DNA of 64,000 nucleotides from Pseudomonas knackmussii B13 (GTDB taxonomy: Bacteria; Pseudomonadota; Gammaproteobacteria; Pseudomonadales; Pseudomonadaceae), in contig NZ_HG322950.1 of the NCBI RefSeq assembly GCF_000689415.1, forward strand, positions 2,487,501 to 2,551,500, read 5' to 3'. The notes under the pieces are model-generated. The model was not told where the DNA came from. It saw nothing but the letters and a program-made list of their open reading frames with translations, and did no database searches. The position numbers were made by a program, and so were the translations under genes. Below, piece by piece: positions 1 to 8,932 of the stretch (position 1 is the first letter of the stretch; each line of letters begins with the position of its first letter).

Positions 1-920
1 CGGTGGATGCCAGCGGCATCGCGGCGACCCTGCAAGCCGCGCTGGACCACTGGAACGCCGTGGAGGCCGACCTGCAGCGGCTCTACCAGCGCCTCAATGC
101 CAACGATGTCGGGGGCGCCTTCGACCTTGATCCGGCGCGCCTGGCCGCGCCCCTGCCGCGCGCCTGGCAGTGGCTCGACGGTTCCTGCTTCCTCAGCCAC
201 GGCGAGCTGATGCAGAAGGCCTTCAACCTCGAACCCATCGACGGCGCCGACAGCATCCCGCTGATGTACCAGGGCGCCAGTGACGACTTCCTCGGCCCGC
301 GTGCCGACATCCCGCTGCCCAGCGAAGCCCACGGCATCGACTTCGAAGGCGAGTTCGCCGTGCTGGTCGACGCGGTGCCCATGGGCTGCACGGCGGACCA
401 GGCGTTGCGGCATGTTCGCCTGGTCCTGCAACTCAACGACGTCAGCCTGCGCGCCCTGGCACCGCGGGAGATGAAGACCGGCTTCGGCTTCCTGCAGGCC
501 AAGCCCTCTTCCAGCTTCGCCCCGGTGGCGGTGACGCCCGACGAACTGGGCGGCGCCTGGCGCGAGGGCCGTGTGCACCTGCCGCTGAGCGTCGAGTGGA
601 ACGGCGAATGGTTCGGCCACCCTCACGGCGGCGCCATGCACTTCGGCTTCCACCAGCTGATCGCGCATGCAGCCATGACGCGCAGACTGAGCGCCGGCAC
701 CCTGATCGGTTCGGGCACCGTGTCCAACGCCGACCGCTCGGTGGGCTCGGCCTGCATCGCCGAACGCCGCGCCATCGAGACCATCGCCCACGGCGCGCCG
801 CGCACCGGCTTCATGCGCTTCGGCGACCGCGTGCGCATGGAAGCGAAGGGCGAGGACGGCGAGCCGCTGTTCGGCGCCATCGACCAGCGCGTGGTGCAAG
901 GAGGCCTGCCATGCGCGTGA
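1..920 (+). CDS. fumarylacetoacetate hydrolase family protein, 5' end cut by window
   Basis: FAH-fold hydrolase, a metal-dependent family that opens or decarboxylates beta-diketo/enol acids at the end of aromatic or sugar-acid pathways. The FAH core is clear: DFEGEFAVLVD, the NDVSLRAL and LQAKPSSSFAP segments, then the C-terminal IGSGTVSN turn. About 305 residues are visible from a GTG at position 3. Relatives usually start about 20-25 residues earlier, so the real start probably lies outside the window and the GTG is not trusted. The stop overlaps the next ATG by 10 bases, so it is translationally coupled to the epimerase. Substrate unknown; the cluster suggests a catabolic intermediate. Confidence 0.85.
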   Translation, partial: VDASGIAATLQAALDHWNAVEADLQRLYQRLNANDVGGAFDLDPARLAAPLPRAWQWLDGSCFLSHGELMQKAFNLEPIDGADSIPLMYQGASDDFLGPRADIPLPSEAHGIDFEGEFAVLVDAVPMGCTADQALRHVRLVLQLNDVSLRALAPREMKTGFGFLQAKPSSSFAPVAVTPDELGGAWREGRVHLPLSVEWNGEWFGHPHGGAMHFGFHQLIAHAAMTRRLSAGTLIGSGTVSNADRSVGSACIAERRAIETIAHGAPRTGFMRFGDRVRMEAKGEDGEPLFGAIDQRVVQGGLPCA

Positions 921-1894
921 TGGTCACCGGCGCCAACGGCTTCGTCGGCCGCGAGCTGGTGCGTCGCCTGCTGGAGGCGGGCGAGTTGCGCGGCCAGCCC
1001 ATCGAGGCCTTGCTTTTGCTGGACCGCGAGCTGGACGGCCAGCCGGACGACCGCCGCCTGCGCCGGCATTTCGGCAGCGTCACCGACCCGGCGCTGCTGC
1101 GCCGCGCACTGGCCGACGGCATCGACGTGGTCTTCCACCTGGTGAGCATCCCCGGCGGCGCCGCCGAGGCCCAGTACGAGCTGGGCTACCAGGTCAACCT
1201 GCAGGCTAGCCTGGAGCTGCTGCAGCAGCTGCGCAGCCGCGAGCGCCCGCCGGTGCTGGTGTACGCCAGCAGCGTGGCCGTTTACGGCTGCGAGCTGTCG
1301 GCGCGGATGGACGAAGGCCAGGCGCCGAACCCGCAGCTGTCCTACGCCGCGCACAAACTGATGGTGGAAACCGCGCTGAACGACCTGGCCCGACGCGGCG
1401 AGGTCGACGGTCGCGCCCTGCGCTTGCCGGGCATAGTGGCCCGGCCGCGCGAACCCAATGGCCTGCGCTCGGCCTTCATGAGCGACCTGCTGCATGCCTA
1501 CGCCGCCGGCGATGCCTACACCTGTCCGGTGTCGCCGCAGGCCACGGCCTGGTGGATGTCGGCGCGCTGCTGCGTCGACAACCTGCTGCACGCCGCCGAG
1601 CTGCGCGAGCCCGGCGCCGAGCGCGTATGGCAGCTGCCGGTGCTGCAACTGTCCATCGCCCAGGTGCTCGACGCGCTGGCCGCCGCCTATGGCGAGGCCC
1701 GCCGCGAGCACATCGCCTTCGCGCCCGACGCGGCGCTGGAAGCGCTGTTCGGCCGCTATCCGCCGCTGCGCACACCGCAGGCCCGTGCCCTGGGCTTCCG
1801 CCACGATGGATCGGCCGCCGCGCTGCTGCGCAATGCCCTCGACCTCTCGCCGCGCCGCAGCCGCGCCGCCGCCCGCAAAGGAGTTTCCGCATGA
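911..1894 (+). CDS. NAD-dependent epimerase/dehydratase (extended SDR, DenD-like)
   Basis: Extended short-chain dehydrogenase of 327 residues. The Rossmann glycine motif VTGANGFVGREL lies at residues 4-15, the catalytic serine region is VYASSVAVYG and the active-site pair is in SYAAHKLMVE (YxxxK). The general look resembles D-erythronate dehydrogenase (DenD) and its many relatives, but the exact substrate cannot be read from sequence. An upstream in-frame extension exists but would lie inside the hydrolase gene. The ATG at 911 starts directly at the beta strand and is preferred. Second gene of a tightly overlapping three-gene operon with the FAH-family and cyclase genes. Confidence 0.85.
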   Translation: MRVMVTGANGFVGRELVRRLLEAGELRGQPIEALLLLDRELDGQPDDRRLRRHFGSVTDPALLRRALADGIDVVFHLVSIPGGAAEAQYELGYQVNLQASLELLQQLRSRERPPVLVYASSVAVYGCELSARMDEGQAPNPQLSYAAHKLMVETALNDLARRGEVDGRALRLPGIVARPREPNGLRSAFMSDLLHAYAAGDAYTCPVSPQATAWWMSARCCVDNLLHAAELREPGAERVWQLPVLQLSIAQVLDALAAAYGEARREHIAFAPDAALEALFGRYPPLRTPQARALGFRHDGSAAALLRNALDLSPRRSRAAARKGVSA

Positions 1895-2673
1895 CCCTGA
1901 ACAAGCGCCGTCTGCTCGACCTGTCGGTGACCCTCGACAACAACCCCTACACCGATCCGCCGCCCTTGCTGCCGAAGATCGACTACATGGACCACCAGCA
2001 GGGCTGGCCGGAGATGGCCGCGATGTTCCCCGGCCTGCGCAAGGAGGACCTGCCGGGCGACGAGTCCTGGGCTGCCGAGCGCCTGCAGATCACCACCCAC
2101 AGCGGCACCCACATGGACGCGCCCTGGCACTACGCCTCGACCACCGACGGCGGCCAGCCGGCCTTCGGCATCGACGAGCTGCCGCTGGACTGGTGCCTGC
2201 AGCCGGGGGTGAAGCTCGACTTCCGCCACCTGCCCGACGGCCACGTGGTGACGGCCGCCGAGGTGGAAGCGGAGCTGGCGCGCATCGGTCATGTCCTGCA
2301 GCCCCTGGATATCGTCCTGGTGAACACCCGTGCCGGGAGCCTGTTCGGCAAGCCCGGCTACCTGGAGGCCGGCGTGGGCATGGGCCGCGAAGCCACGCTC
2401 TATCTGCTGGAGCGCGGGGTGCGGGTGGTCGGCACCGACGCCTGGAGCTGGGACGCGCCTTTCAAATACACCCGCGAGCGCTTCGCCGAATCGGGCGACG
2501 CCTCGATCATCTGGGAAGGCCACAAGGCCGGCCGCGACATCGGCTATGGGCAGATGGAAAAACTGGCCAATCTCGAGCAGTTGCCGCCCGATGGCTTCCT
2601 GGTCAGTTGCTTTCCCTACAAGATCCGCCACGCCTCGGCCGGTTTCGTCAGGGCTGTAGCGATCCTGGATTGA
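1891..2673 (+). CDS. cyclase family protein (kynurenine-formamidase-like)
   Basis: Metal-dependent hydrolase of the cyclase family (PF04199; kynurenine formamidase, isatin hydrolase and related enzymes), 260 residues. The diagnostic metal site HSGTHMDAPWHY is present, followed by a conserved VGTDAWSWD segment. It overlaps the epimerase by ATGA and has an upstream AAAGGAG ribosome site, so all three genes form one transcript. Such enzymes hydrolyse cyclic amides or lactones. With an FAH-family hydrolase and a dehydrogenase beside it, a ring-opening catabolic sequence is a reasonable inference; the substrate is unknown. Its end lies 6 bases from the convergent antiporter gene. Confidence 0.86.
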   Translation: MTLNKRRLLDLSVTLDNNPYTDPPPLLPKIDYMDHQQGWPEMAAMFPGLRKEDLPGDESWAAERLQITTHSGTHMDAPWHYASTTDGGQPAFGIDELPLDWCLQPGVKLDFRHLPDGHVVTAAEVEAELARIGHVLQPLDIVLVNTRAGSLFGKPGYLEAGVGMGREATLYLLERGVRVVGTDAWSWDAPFKYTRERFAESGDASIIWEGHKAGRDIGYGQMEKLANLEQLPPDGFLVSCFPYKIRHASAGFVRAVAILD

Positions 2674-2679
2674 AAACCG

Positions 2680-3750
2680 TCACGCGGCCGGCCCACCGGC
2701 GAAGAACAGGTACGCCAGCCCCAGCGCCAGGTAGACGGCCAGCAGCTGCACGCCCTTGAACCAGTCGGAGCGGCCGTCATCGGCGACCTCGCCGGTGATC
2801 AGCACGGCCAGCAGCACCGACAGCACCAGGCCCGGCGGGAAGGCCAGGTCCATGGCGGCCGGGCCGACCAGCAGGCTGGCCAGCAGCAGGGTCGGGGCGA
2901 CGAACAGGGCCACCTGCACGCTGGAACCGATGGCGATGGACAGCGACAGGTCCATGCGGTTCTTCATCGCCGCGGAAATGGCGCTGGCGTGCTCGGCGGC
3001 GTTGCCGAGGATGGCGACCACGAAGACGCCGACGAAAATGTTGTTCAGGCCCAGCGCATGGGTGCTCGGCTCGATGGCGCCGATCAGGATCTCGCTCACC
3101 CAGGCCACCAGCACGGTGGACACGCCCAGCACCAGCAGCGCCTTGCCGACCGACCAGGGCGCGGCGCCTTCCTCGTGGCTTTCCACCTCCTCGCTGCTGA
3201 ACTGCTGCTTGTGGGTGACCAGCGAATAGAACAGGAAGAGGGCGTAGACCACCAACAGGACCACGGCGATGGACAGGCTCAGGTAGTGCGAGCCGGATTC
3301 CACTTTGGTCACAGTGGAAGCCTTGTAGGCCGCCGGCAGCACCAGGGCGATGGCTGCCAGGGTGAGCAGGGTCGATTGCGAGCGCGCGCCAATCTCGTTG
3401 AAGTGCTGTTCATGGTGCTTCAGGCCGCCCATGAGCATGGCGCAACCCATGACCAGCAGGATGTTGCCGATGATGGAGCCGGCGATCGACGCCTTGACCA
3501 CGTCATAGAGCCCGGCCTGCAGCGCGGCGATGCCGATGATCAGCTCGGTGGCGTTGCCGAAGGTGGCGTTGAGCAGGCCACCGACGCTTTCGCCCAGGTG
3601 CGCGGCCAGCTGTTCGGTGGCTCGCCCCAGCCAGCCGGCCAGGGGCAGGATGGCCAGGGCCGCGCTGATGAAGACCAGCAGGTAGTGGGCTGGCGCCAGG
3701 TACTCCAGGGCGATGGACAGGGGAACGAAGACCAGCAGCCAGTTGAGCAT
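2680..3750 (-). CDS. calcium/proton antiporter (Cax family)
   Basis: Inner-membrane cation/H+ exchanger of 356 residues with about 11 hydrophobic segments. Both inverted halves carry the CaCA signature around GNATELIIGIAAL (first half) and GNAAEHASAISAAM (second half), which hold the acidic ion-binding residues. A charged SSEEVESHEEG loop separates the halves, as in Cax/YfkE proteins. The ATG at 3750 is chosen over an upstream in-frame ATG because AAGGAG sits 7 bases before it. It exports Ca2+ (or another divalent cation) using proton influx. Neighbours include an MgtC-type protein and a P2-type ATPase, giving a cation-homeostasis neighbourhood. Confidence 0.88.
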   Translation of the reverse strand: MLNWLLVFVPLSIALEYLAPAHYLLVFISAALAILPLAGWLGRATEQLAAHLGESVGGLLNATFGNATELIIGIAALQAGLYDVVKASIAGSIIGNILLVMGCAMLMGGLKHHEQHFNEIGARSQSTLLTLAAIALVLPAAYKASTVTKVESGSHYLSLSIAVVLLVVYALFLFYSLVTHKQQFSSEEVESHEEGAAPWSVGKALLVLGVSTVLVAWVSEILIGAIEPSTHALGLNNIFVGVFVVAILGNAAEHASAISAAMKNRMDLSLSIAIGSSVQVALFVAPTLLLASLLVGPAAMDLAFPPGLVLSVLLAVLITGEVADDGRSDWFKGVQLLAVYLALGLAYLFFAGGPAA

Positions 3751-3920
3751 GATGGAGCTCCTTGGAGGGTTCGCCGGTGCCACCTTGAAGCGACAGGCAG
3801 CTTGTTTCCATTGGAGGGGAGCCCTGGCGCGCCGAATTGATGCAGAACAAGAAATCCATCGAAGTCAGGTGCAGCGGCTGGTCCGCTAGGGAAAGCGCTG
3901 TTCGCGGCGCCGTCTGCGAA

Positions 3921-4322
3921 TCAGATCAGCGACTTGCCCTGGCTGAGGATCTTCTCGCAGACCTGCTTGGTGGCCTTGTCCTTCAGGCTGCTGCCGCTGA
4001 GGTCGAGCGTCTTTCCGCCGGGGCTGTGCAGGATGCCCTTGGCACCGTCGCTGTAGCCGCTGTCGGCACCGGAGGACGCGCCGGGCACCTTCTTCATCAA
4101 CGCGCTCTTCACCGACGAGGCGGCGTCGGCGTTCAGGTAGTTGTTCTTCACGCAGAACTCCAGGACACCGGCGGCATTGCCGGCGCTGCTGGAAGTCAGC
4201 GATCCGATCGGCAGGTTGCCGGTAATTCCGCTCAGGGCGTTGGCCGCGTGGGCCGGGAGCGAAGCCAGGGGCGCCAGGGACAGGCCCAGCAGTGCGCAAC
4301 GGAGGAGGGTGGGGGTCTTCAT
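3921..4322 (-). CDS. DUF2501 family exported protein (YjjA-like)
   Basis: 133-residue secreted protein. A signal peptide runs to about residue 26 (cleavage near LPAHA-ANAL). The rest matches DUF2501: a conserved cysteine in EFCVKNNYLN, a Gly/Ser/Asp-rich stretch, and the closing CEKILSQGKSL. Function of the family is not established; the E. coli homologue is YjjA. Two cysteines in the mature region could form a disulfide in the periplasm. It is transcribed divergently from the MgtC-family gene and may share the 4323-4505 promoter region. Confidence 0.82.
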   Translation of the reverse strand: MKTPTLLRCALLGLSLAPLASLPAHAANALSGITGNLPIGSLTSSSAGNAAGVLEFCVKNNYLNADAASSVKSALMKKVPGASSGADSGYSDGAKGILHSPGGKTLDLSGSSLKDKATKQVCEKILSQGKSLI

Positions 4323-4505
4323 GACGGGACGGACTCCTGGATGGGAACCCGTGTCAGCCTAGCAGCCCCTCCCGCTGGCGGGCGGCGGCGGGATTGACGC
4401 AGAGCAAGGCGCAATACCTCCGCCTGGGGCCGAATGCTGATCACCGGACGGAGCACCTCGGCCGCCGACCTATAGTTGATTCGACAGACCTCTTCGGGAT
4501 GCCGC

Positions 4506-5762
4506 ATGGACCTGTTCACCTGGCTGCCACCGGATGCCACCCGCGTCCTCTTCGTGCTGTTCCTGTCCTTCCTCATCGGCCTTGAGCGTGAGGAGCGCAA
4601 GATCAGCGATGAGCAGTACGCCTTCGGCGGCGTGCGCACCTTTCCGCTGATCGGGCTGATCGGCTACTGCATCGCGGTGCTGTCCCGCGGCGAACTGCTG
4701 CCGCAGGCGGCGGGGTTCGCGGTGGTGGCGGCCTTCCTGCTGATGGCCTACTGGCACCGCCTGGCGGTGTCCGGCAACGCGGGCGTGGCCGGCGAGATGT
4801 CGGGGCTGGCCACCTACCTGGTGGGCGCGCTGATCTTCCACGAGATGTACTGGCTGGCCACGGCGCTGACGGTGTCGAGCGTGATCCTGCTGGAGCTCAA
4901 GGCACAGCTGGAGAACCTGGCCAAGCGCATCGAGACCACCGATATCCTCACCTTCGCCAAGTTCCTCCTGCTCTCGGCGGTGATCCTGCCACTGCTGCCG
5001 AACCAGGCGCTGACCGAGTTCCAGATCAATCCGTTCAAGGCCTGGCTGGTGGTGGTGGCGGTCAGCGCCGTTTCCTACGGCAGCTACGTGCTGCAGCGGC
5101 TGACCAAGGCGCAGGGCAGCGTGCTGTTCTCGGCGCTGGTCGGCGGCGCCTATTCATCGACCGTGACCACGGTGGTGCTTGCCCGGCGCTCGCGCGAATC
5201 CGGCCAGGCCCATCTCTATGCCGGGGGCATCCTGGTCGCCAGCGGGATGATGTACCTGCGCCTGGCCGCGTTGCTGGCGCTGTTCAACCGTGCGCTGATG
5301 ATGCGGTTGTCGCTGCCCTTCGTGGTGCTGGGTTGCATCGCGGTGCTGGCGGGTTGGCTGTGGTCGCGCCGCGGCGAGGTCGAAGCCGCATCGGGCATGG
5401 CCCCGATGGAGCCGAAGAACCCGCTGGAAATCAGCGCCGCGCTGCTCTTCGCCGCGCTCTTCGTCGGCATGCTGGTGGCGACCCGGCTGGTGGTCGAACA
5501 CCTCGGGCACGCCGGCGTGTACAGCCTGGCGACGCTGATGGGCGTCACCGACGTCGACCCCTTCATCATGGGCATGACCCAGTCGGCCGACAGCCTCACG
5601 CCGCTGCCAGTGGCCAAAACCCCCCCCCCCATAGCGGCGGCGAGCAACAACCTGGCCAAGGGCGTCTATGCCTTCGTCCTGGCCGAACGCCGGGCCGGCG
5701 TGCAGAGCCTGGTGTTCCTGCTCACCCTGGCTGCCGGCGGGTTGGCTTTGCTACTGGTGTGA
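4506..5762 (+). CDS. MgtC/SapB family membrane protein with DUF4010 domain
   Basis: 418-residue inner-membrane protein. The N-terminal 130 residues are MgtC/SapB-like with the conserved IGLEREER and FGGVRTFPLIG motifs; the C-terminal two thirds are DUF4010 (SAVSYGSYVLQR, LVGGAYSSTVTTVVLARRS, ATLMGVTDVDPF). At least ten hydrophobic segments are visible. MgtC proteins affect Mg2+/phosphate homeostasis and ATP synthase; the DUF4010 fusion is uncharacterised. Near the end, where the family normally has a small hydrophobic helix before AAASNNLAKG, this protein reads KTPPPI, encoded by a run of 11 cytosines. The frame stays open, but the tract could be slippage-prone or a sequence error. Confidence 0.85.
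   Translation: MDLFTWLPPDATRVLFVLFLSFLIGLEREERKISDEQYAFGGVRTFPLIGLIGYCIAVLSRGELLPQAAGFAVVAAFLLMAYWHRLAVSGNAGVAGEMSGLATYLVGALIFHEMYWLATALTVSSVILLELKAQLENLAKRIETTDILTFAKFLLLSAVILPLLPNQALTEFQINPFKAWLVVVAVSAVSYGSYVLQRLTKAQGSVLFSALVGGAYSSTVTTVVLARRSRESGQAHLYAGGILVASGMMYLRLAALLALFNRALMMRLSLPFVVLGCIAVLAGWLWSRRGEVEAASGMAPMEPKNPLEISAALLFAALFVGMLVATRLVVEHLGHAGVYSLATLMGVTDVDPFIMGMTQSADSLTPLPVAKTPPPIAAASNNLAKGVYAFVLAERRAGVQSLVFLLTLAAGGLALLLV
5620..5630 (+). repeat. homopolymeric tract of 11 cytosines inside the MgtC/DUF4010 gene
   Basis: Eleven consecutive C bases follow four A bases. They encode most of the residues TPPP in a membrane helix region. With 11 C the downstream frame (AAASNNLAKG...) is open; gain or loss of one base would truncate the last 40-50 residues. 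It could be a phase-variable tract or an assembly artefact. Confidence 0.9.
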
Positions 5763-5780
5763 CTATCCCGGATCGCAAGG

Positions 5781-5806
5781 GCGTATAACCGCTCGCGGTT
5801 ATGCGC
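5781..5806. repeat. REP-like palindrome (imperfect)
   Basis: GCGTATAACCG-CTCG-CGGTTATGCGC, one mismatch between arms. It is the same family as the palindromes at 5898 and 11196. It lies in the convergent gap between the MgtC-family gene and the P-type ATPase gene, the usual location for Pseudomonas REP elements. Confidence 0.75.
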
Positions 5807-5897
5807 CGCTTCGCCTGACCCATCGCCCAACCGCGATGCCACGCTTGGGCGTTTTGTTCGGTCCGAACTCGACACACGCCGATGACCACGGCCAAAC

Positions 5898-5924
5898 GGC
5901 GCATAACGCGGAGCGTTATGCGCC
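5898..5924. repeat. REP palindrome
   Basis: Perfect 12-base arms GGCGCATAACGC and GCGTTATGCGCC around a GGA loop, followed by CTACAG. It forms a pair with the copy about 95 bases upstream. An extragenic repetitive element that can act in mRNA stability or as a REP-associated transposase target. Confidence 0.8.
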
Positions 5925-5961
5925 CTACAGGAGCGCATTTTTCCCTCGGCGCAATTGAAGA

Positions 5962-5983
5962 CGCCCGGACATCTGTCCGGGCG
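5962..5983 (-). terminator. hairpin terminator candidate downstream of the P-type ATPase gene
   Basis: CGCCCGGACA and TGTCCGGGCG form a perfect 10-base stem with a 2-base loop, about 22 bases past the ATPase stop. Read on the minus strand it is followed by GTCTTCAATT, which is only moderately T-rich. It probably serves the ATPase transcript. Confidence 0.6.
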
Positions 5984-6005
5984 TTCGGTCTTGCGGGGTT
6001 ATCGA

Positions 6006-8723
6006 TCAGCGACGCTCTTTCCAGCGGCGGATCACCAGTTTCTCCAGTTCGACGGCGAAGAACACCAGCACGCCGATGCCCAGTGCGATCAGCCAGCTGC
6101 TGAAGGGCAGGGCGACCGTGTGGAAGGCCGTCTGCATGAAGGGTACGTAGATCACCAGGCATTGCAGCAGGATCAGGCCGAGGGTCACCGTCAGCAGCGC
6201 TACGTTGCGCAGCAGGCCGGCGTTCAGCGAGAACTGGTCCTGCAGGCGGCAGTTAAACAGGTAGGCCCACTGTGCCGTGACCAGGGTGTGCAGGATCATG
6301 GTGCGGATGTGGTCGGTGTCCTGGCCGCCTGCGACCATCCAGGATTCCAGCTGGAAGGCTGCCGTCGTCAGCAGCCCGCCGACGAAGAGCACGCGCCATA
6401 CGGCGAAACCGTTGAGGATCGACTCACGGGCGTCCCGTGGCGGGCGCTTCATCATCCCCGGCTCGCCGGGCTCGAAGGCCAGGGCGAAGGACAGGGTGGT
6501 GGAGGTCGCCATGTTCATCCAGAGAATCTGCAGCGGCGACAGCGGCACCACCGCGCCGGCGAGGATCGCCATGACGATCAGCAGGCCCTGGGCCATGTTG
6601 GTCGGCAGGACGAAGAGCACGGTCTTCTTCAGGTTGTCGTAGACGCGGCGGCCTTCACGCACCGCGTTGGCGATGGTCGAGAAGTTGTCGTCGGTGAGCA
6701 CCATGTCGGCGGCTTCCTTGGTCACCTCGGTGCCCTTGATGCCCATGGCGATGCCGACGTCGGCCTGCTTCAGCGCCGGGGCGTCGTTCACCCCGTCGCC
6801 GGTCATGCCCACGACTTGCTCGCTGGCCTGCAGGGCGCGGACCAGGCGCAACTTGTGCTCGGGGCTGGTGCGGGCGAACACCGAGTACTGCATGGCCACC
6901 GCCTTGAGGTCGGCGTCGCTGGTTTGCTCCAGCTCCTGGCCGGTCATGGCGCGCAGGTCGTTGCCCATGCCGAGCATGCCGGCGATGGCGACGGCGGTGT
7001 CGGGGTGGTCGCCGGTGATCATCTTCACCTGGATGCCGGCCTGCCGGCACATGGCGATGGCTTCGATGGCCTCGGGGCGCGGCGGGTCCATCAGCCCGGC
7101 GACGCCGAGGAAGACCATGCCTTGCTGCAGGTCATCGTGGTCGATCTCATGGCCGGCGCCGGGTGTCGGCTTGTAGGCTGCGGCCAGCATGCGCAGGCCT
7201 TGGCTGGCGATGTGGCCCATCTCGCGCTCCCAGTAGGCGCGGTCGAGCGGTTGGATGCCGTCGGCGCCCAGTTGCCGGTCGCACATGCGCAGCAGCACGT
7301 CGGGGGCGCCCTTGAGGTAGATCAGGCTCTCACCGTCCACGTCGCAGCGACGCGCCATGTACTTGTAGGCGGAGTCGAAGGGGATCTTGGCGAAGCGCTC
7401 GACTTCCGCCTGCGGCAGCTCGGCCTTGCGCGCCAGCACCTTGAGTGCGCCTTCGGTGGGGCCGCCGACCACGCTCCAGCGACCGTCGTCGCCACGTTGC
7501 AGGCTGGCGTCGTTGCAGATGTCGACGGCACGGACGAAGGCCGCCAGGTTGCCGTGCTCGGCCCATACCACCGGCTCGGTGGCGCCGGCCAGGGTGACGC
7601 GGCCACGCGGCTCGTAGCTCTGGCCCTCGACGGCGAAGATGTTGCTGGCGGTGAGCACGTTCTTCACCGTCATCTCGTTCATGGTCAGGGTGCCGGTCTT
7701 GTCCGAGCAGATCACGCTCATGGCGCCCAGGTTTTCCACGGTCGGCAGCTTGCGGATGATCGCCTTGTTGCGCGCCATGCGCTGCACGCCGAGGGACAGG
7801 ATGATCGAGACGATCGCCGGCAGGCCCTCGGGCACCGAGGCCACGGCCAGGCTGATGAGCGACAGCAGCAGCTCGCCGAACGGGTAGTCGTGCCAGAAGA
7901 AGCCGATGACGAAGAGCGCCACCATCATGCCGAGGATGAGCTGGAAGATGCGCTTGCCGAGCAGGGCGATCTGCCGCAGCAGAGGGGTTTCGCTCTCGTC
8001 GACGGTGGCGATCATGCGGTTGATCTTGCCCAGCTCGGTGTGCGCGCCGGTGGCGATCACCACGCCCTTGGCGTTGCCGGCGCTGATGTTGGTGCCGGAG
8101 AAACCGAGGTTGGTGCGGTCGGCCAGTTGCGCTTCGGCGTCCAGCGCCTCGACCTGCTTGGACACGGTGAGCGATTCACCGGTGAGCATCGATTCCTCGA
8201 CCTGCAGGTGGTGTACTTCGATCAGGCGCACGTCGGCGGGAATCTTGTCGCCCGGGCGCAGGGCGATGAGGTCGCCGGGCACCAGCTCGCTGGCGTCGAT
8301 TTCCATCTTCTGCCCGTTGCGCACCACGTGGGCGGTGCTGCTGAGCATGCCGCGCAAGGCGGCGAGGGATTTCTCGGCCTTGTTCTCCTGGAAGAAGCCG
8401 ATGGCGGCGTTGATCACGGCCACGGCGAGGATCACCAGCGTGTCGGTCCAGTGGCCCATCAGCGCGGTGGCGACGGCGGCGGCCAGCAGGATGTAGATGA
8501 GCACGTCGTTGAAGTGCCGCGCGAAGCGTAGCCAGGCTGGGTCGGCGGCCTTGCCGGGGAGGGCGTTGGGGCCTTCGTGCAGCAGGCGCGCTTGTGCTTC
8601 TTCGGGGGAAAGGCCGGTGGTACCGGTTTGCAGGTTGGCGAGGGTTTGCTCGACGCTACAGCGGTACCACTGTTCGGTGCGGGGTGCGGCGGTGCCGCGG
8701 TCGGTGGGTTCGATAGCGCCCAT
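6006..8723 (-). CDS. cation-transporting P2-type ATPase
   Basis: 905-residue P-type ATPase. An N-terminal cation-ATPase domain (about residues 20-90) precedes the actuator loop with TGES at 181-184. The M4 motif PEGLP is at 298-302, the phosphorylation site DKTGTLT at 341-347, and the nucleotide/hinge motifs TGDHPDTA and TGDGVNDAPALKQADVG follow. The C-terminal transporter domain has about six helices. PEGLP and overall length place it with bacterial IIA/II-type pumps (Ca2+, or Na+/K+-like), not with heavy-metal P1B pumps, since no CPC motif is seen. Ion specificity remains inferred. Start at 8723 has a GGAG about 8 bases upstream. Confidence 0.9.
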   Translation of the reverse strand: MGAIEPTDRGTAAPRTEQWYRCSVEQTLANLQTGTTGLSPEEAQARLLHEGPNALPGKAADPAWLRFARHFNDVLIYILLAAAVATALMGHWTDTLVILAVAVINAAIGFFQENKAEKSLAALRGMLSSTAHVVRNGQKMEIDASELVPGDLIALRPGDKIPADVRLIEVHHLQVEESMLTGESLTVSKQVEALDAEAQLADRTNLGFSGTNISAGNAKGVVIATGAHTELGKINRMIATVDESETPLLRQIALLGKRIFQLILGMMVALFVIGFFWHDYPFGELLLSLISLAVASVPEGLPAIVSIILSLGVQRMARNKAIIRKLPTVENLGAMSVICSDKTGTLTMNEMTVKNVLTASNIFAVEGQSYEPRGRVTLAGATEPVVWAEHGNLAAFVRAVDICNDASLQRGDDGRWSVVGGPTEGALKVLARKAELPQAEVERFAKIPFDSAYKYMARRCDVDGESLIYLKGAPDVLLRMCDRQLGADGIQPLDRAYWEREMGHIASQGLRMLAAAYKPTPGAGHEIDHDDLQQGMVFLGVAGLMDPPRPEAIEAIAMCRQAGIQVKMITGDHPDTAVAIAGMLGMGNDLRAMTGQELEQTSDADLKAVAMQYSVFARTSPEHKLRLVRALQASEQVVGMTGDGVNDAPALKQADVGIAMGIKGTEVTKEAADMVLTDDNFSTIANAVREGRRVYDNLKKTVLFVLPTNMAQGLLIVMAILAGAVVPLSPLQILWMNMATSTTLSFALAFEPGEPGMMKRPPRDARESILNGFAVWRVLFVGGLLTTAAFQLESWMVAGGQDTDHIRTMILHTLVTAQWAYLFNCRLQDQFSLNAGLLRNVALLTVTLGLILLQCLVIYVPFMQTAFHTVALPFSSWLIALGIGVLVFFAVELEKLVIRRWKERR

Positions 8724-8932
8724 GCTGGTCTCCTGGCTCCTGCGTCATGTGGGAGGGAGTGGGTTGCAGGGTGAAACTGCTAGCAGGGTAGACCCCTGTA
8801 CCTGAACGATGCCTGCACTAGCTCAATGTTCTCTCGAACAGGTTCGAGAAGTGCCGAGCGGCATGCGTCGCCGCCGGCCTTCTGCTAACGCCCCACGCAA
8901 CCCACGGCGATCCTTCGCACTGGCGCTCCGGC

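Noticed and set aside
5955..8531. 858-codon plus-strand open frame opposite the P-type ATPase gene
   Set aside because: It is an antisense shadow of the high-GC ATPase gene; translation is His/Gly/Gln-rich without domains, whereas the minus strand carries all P-type motifs.
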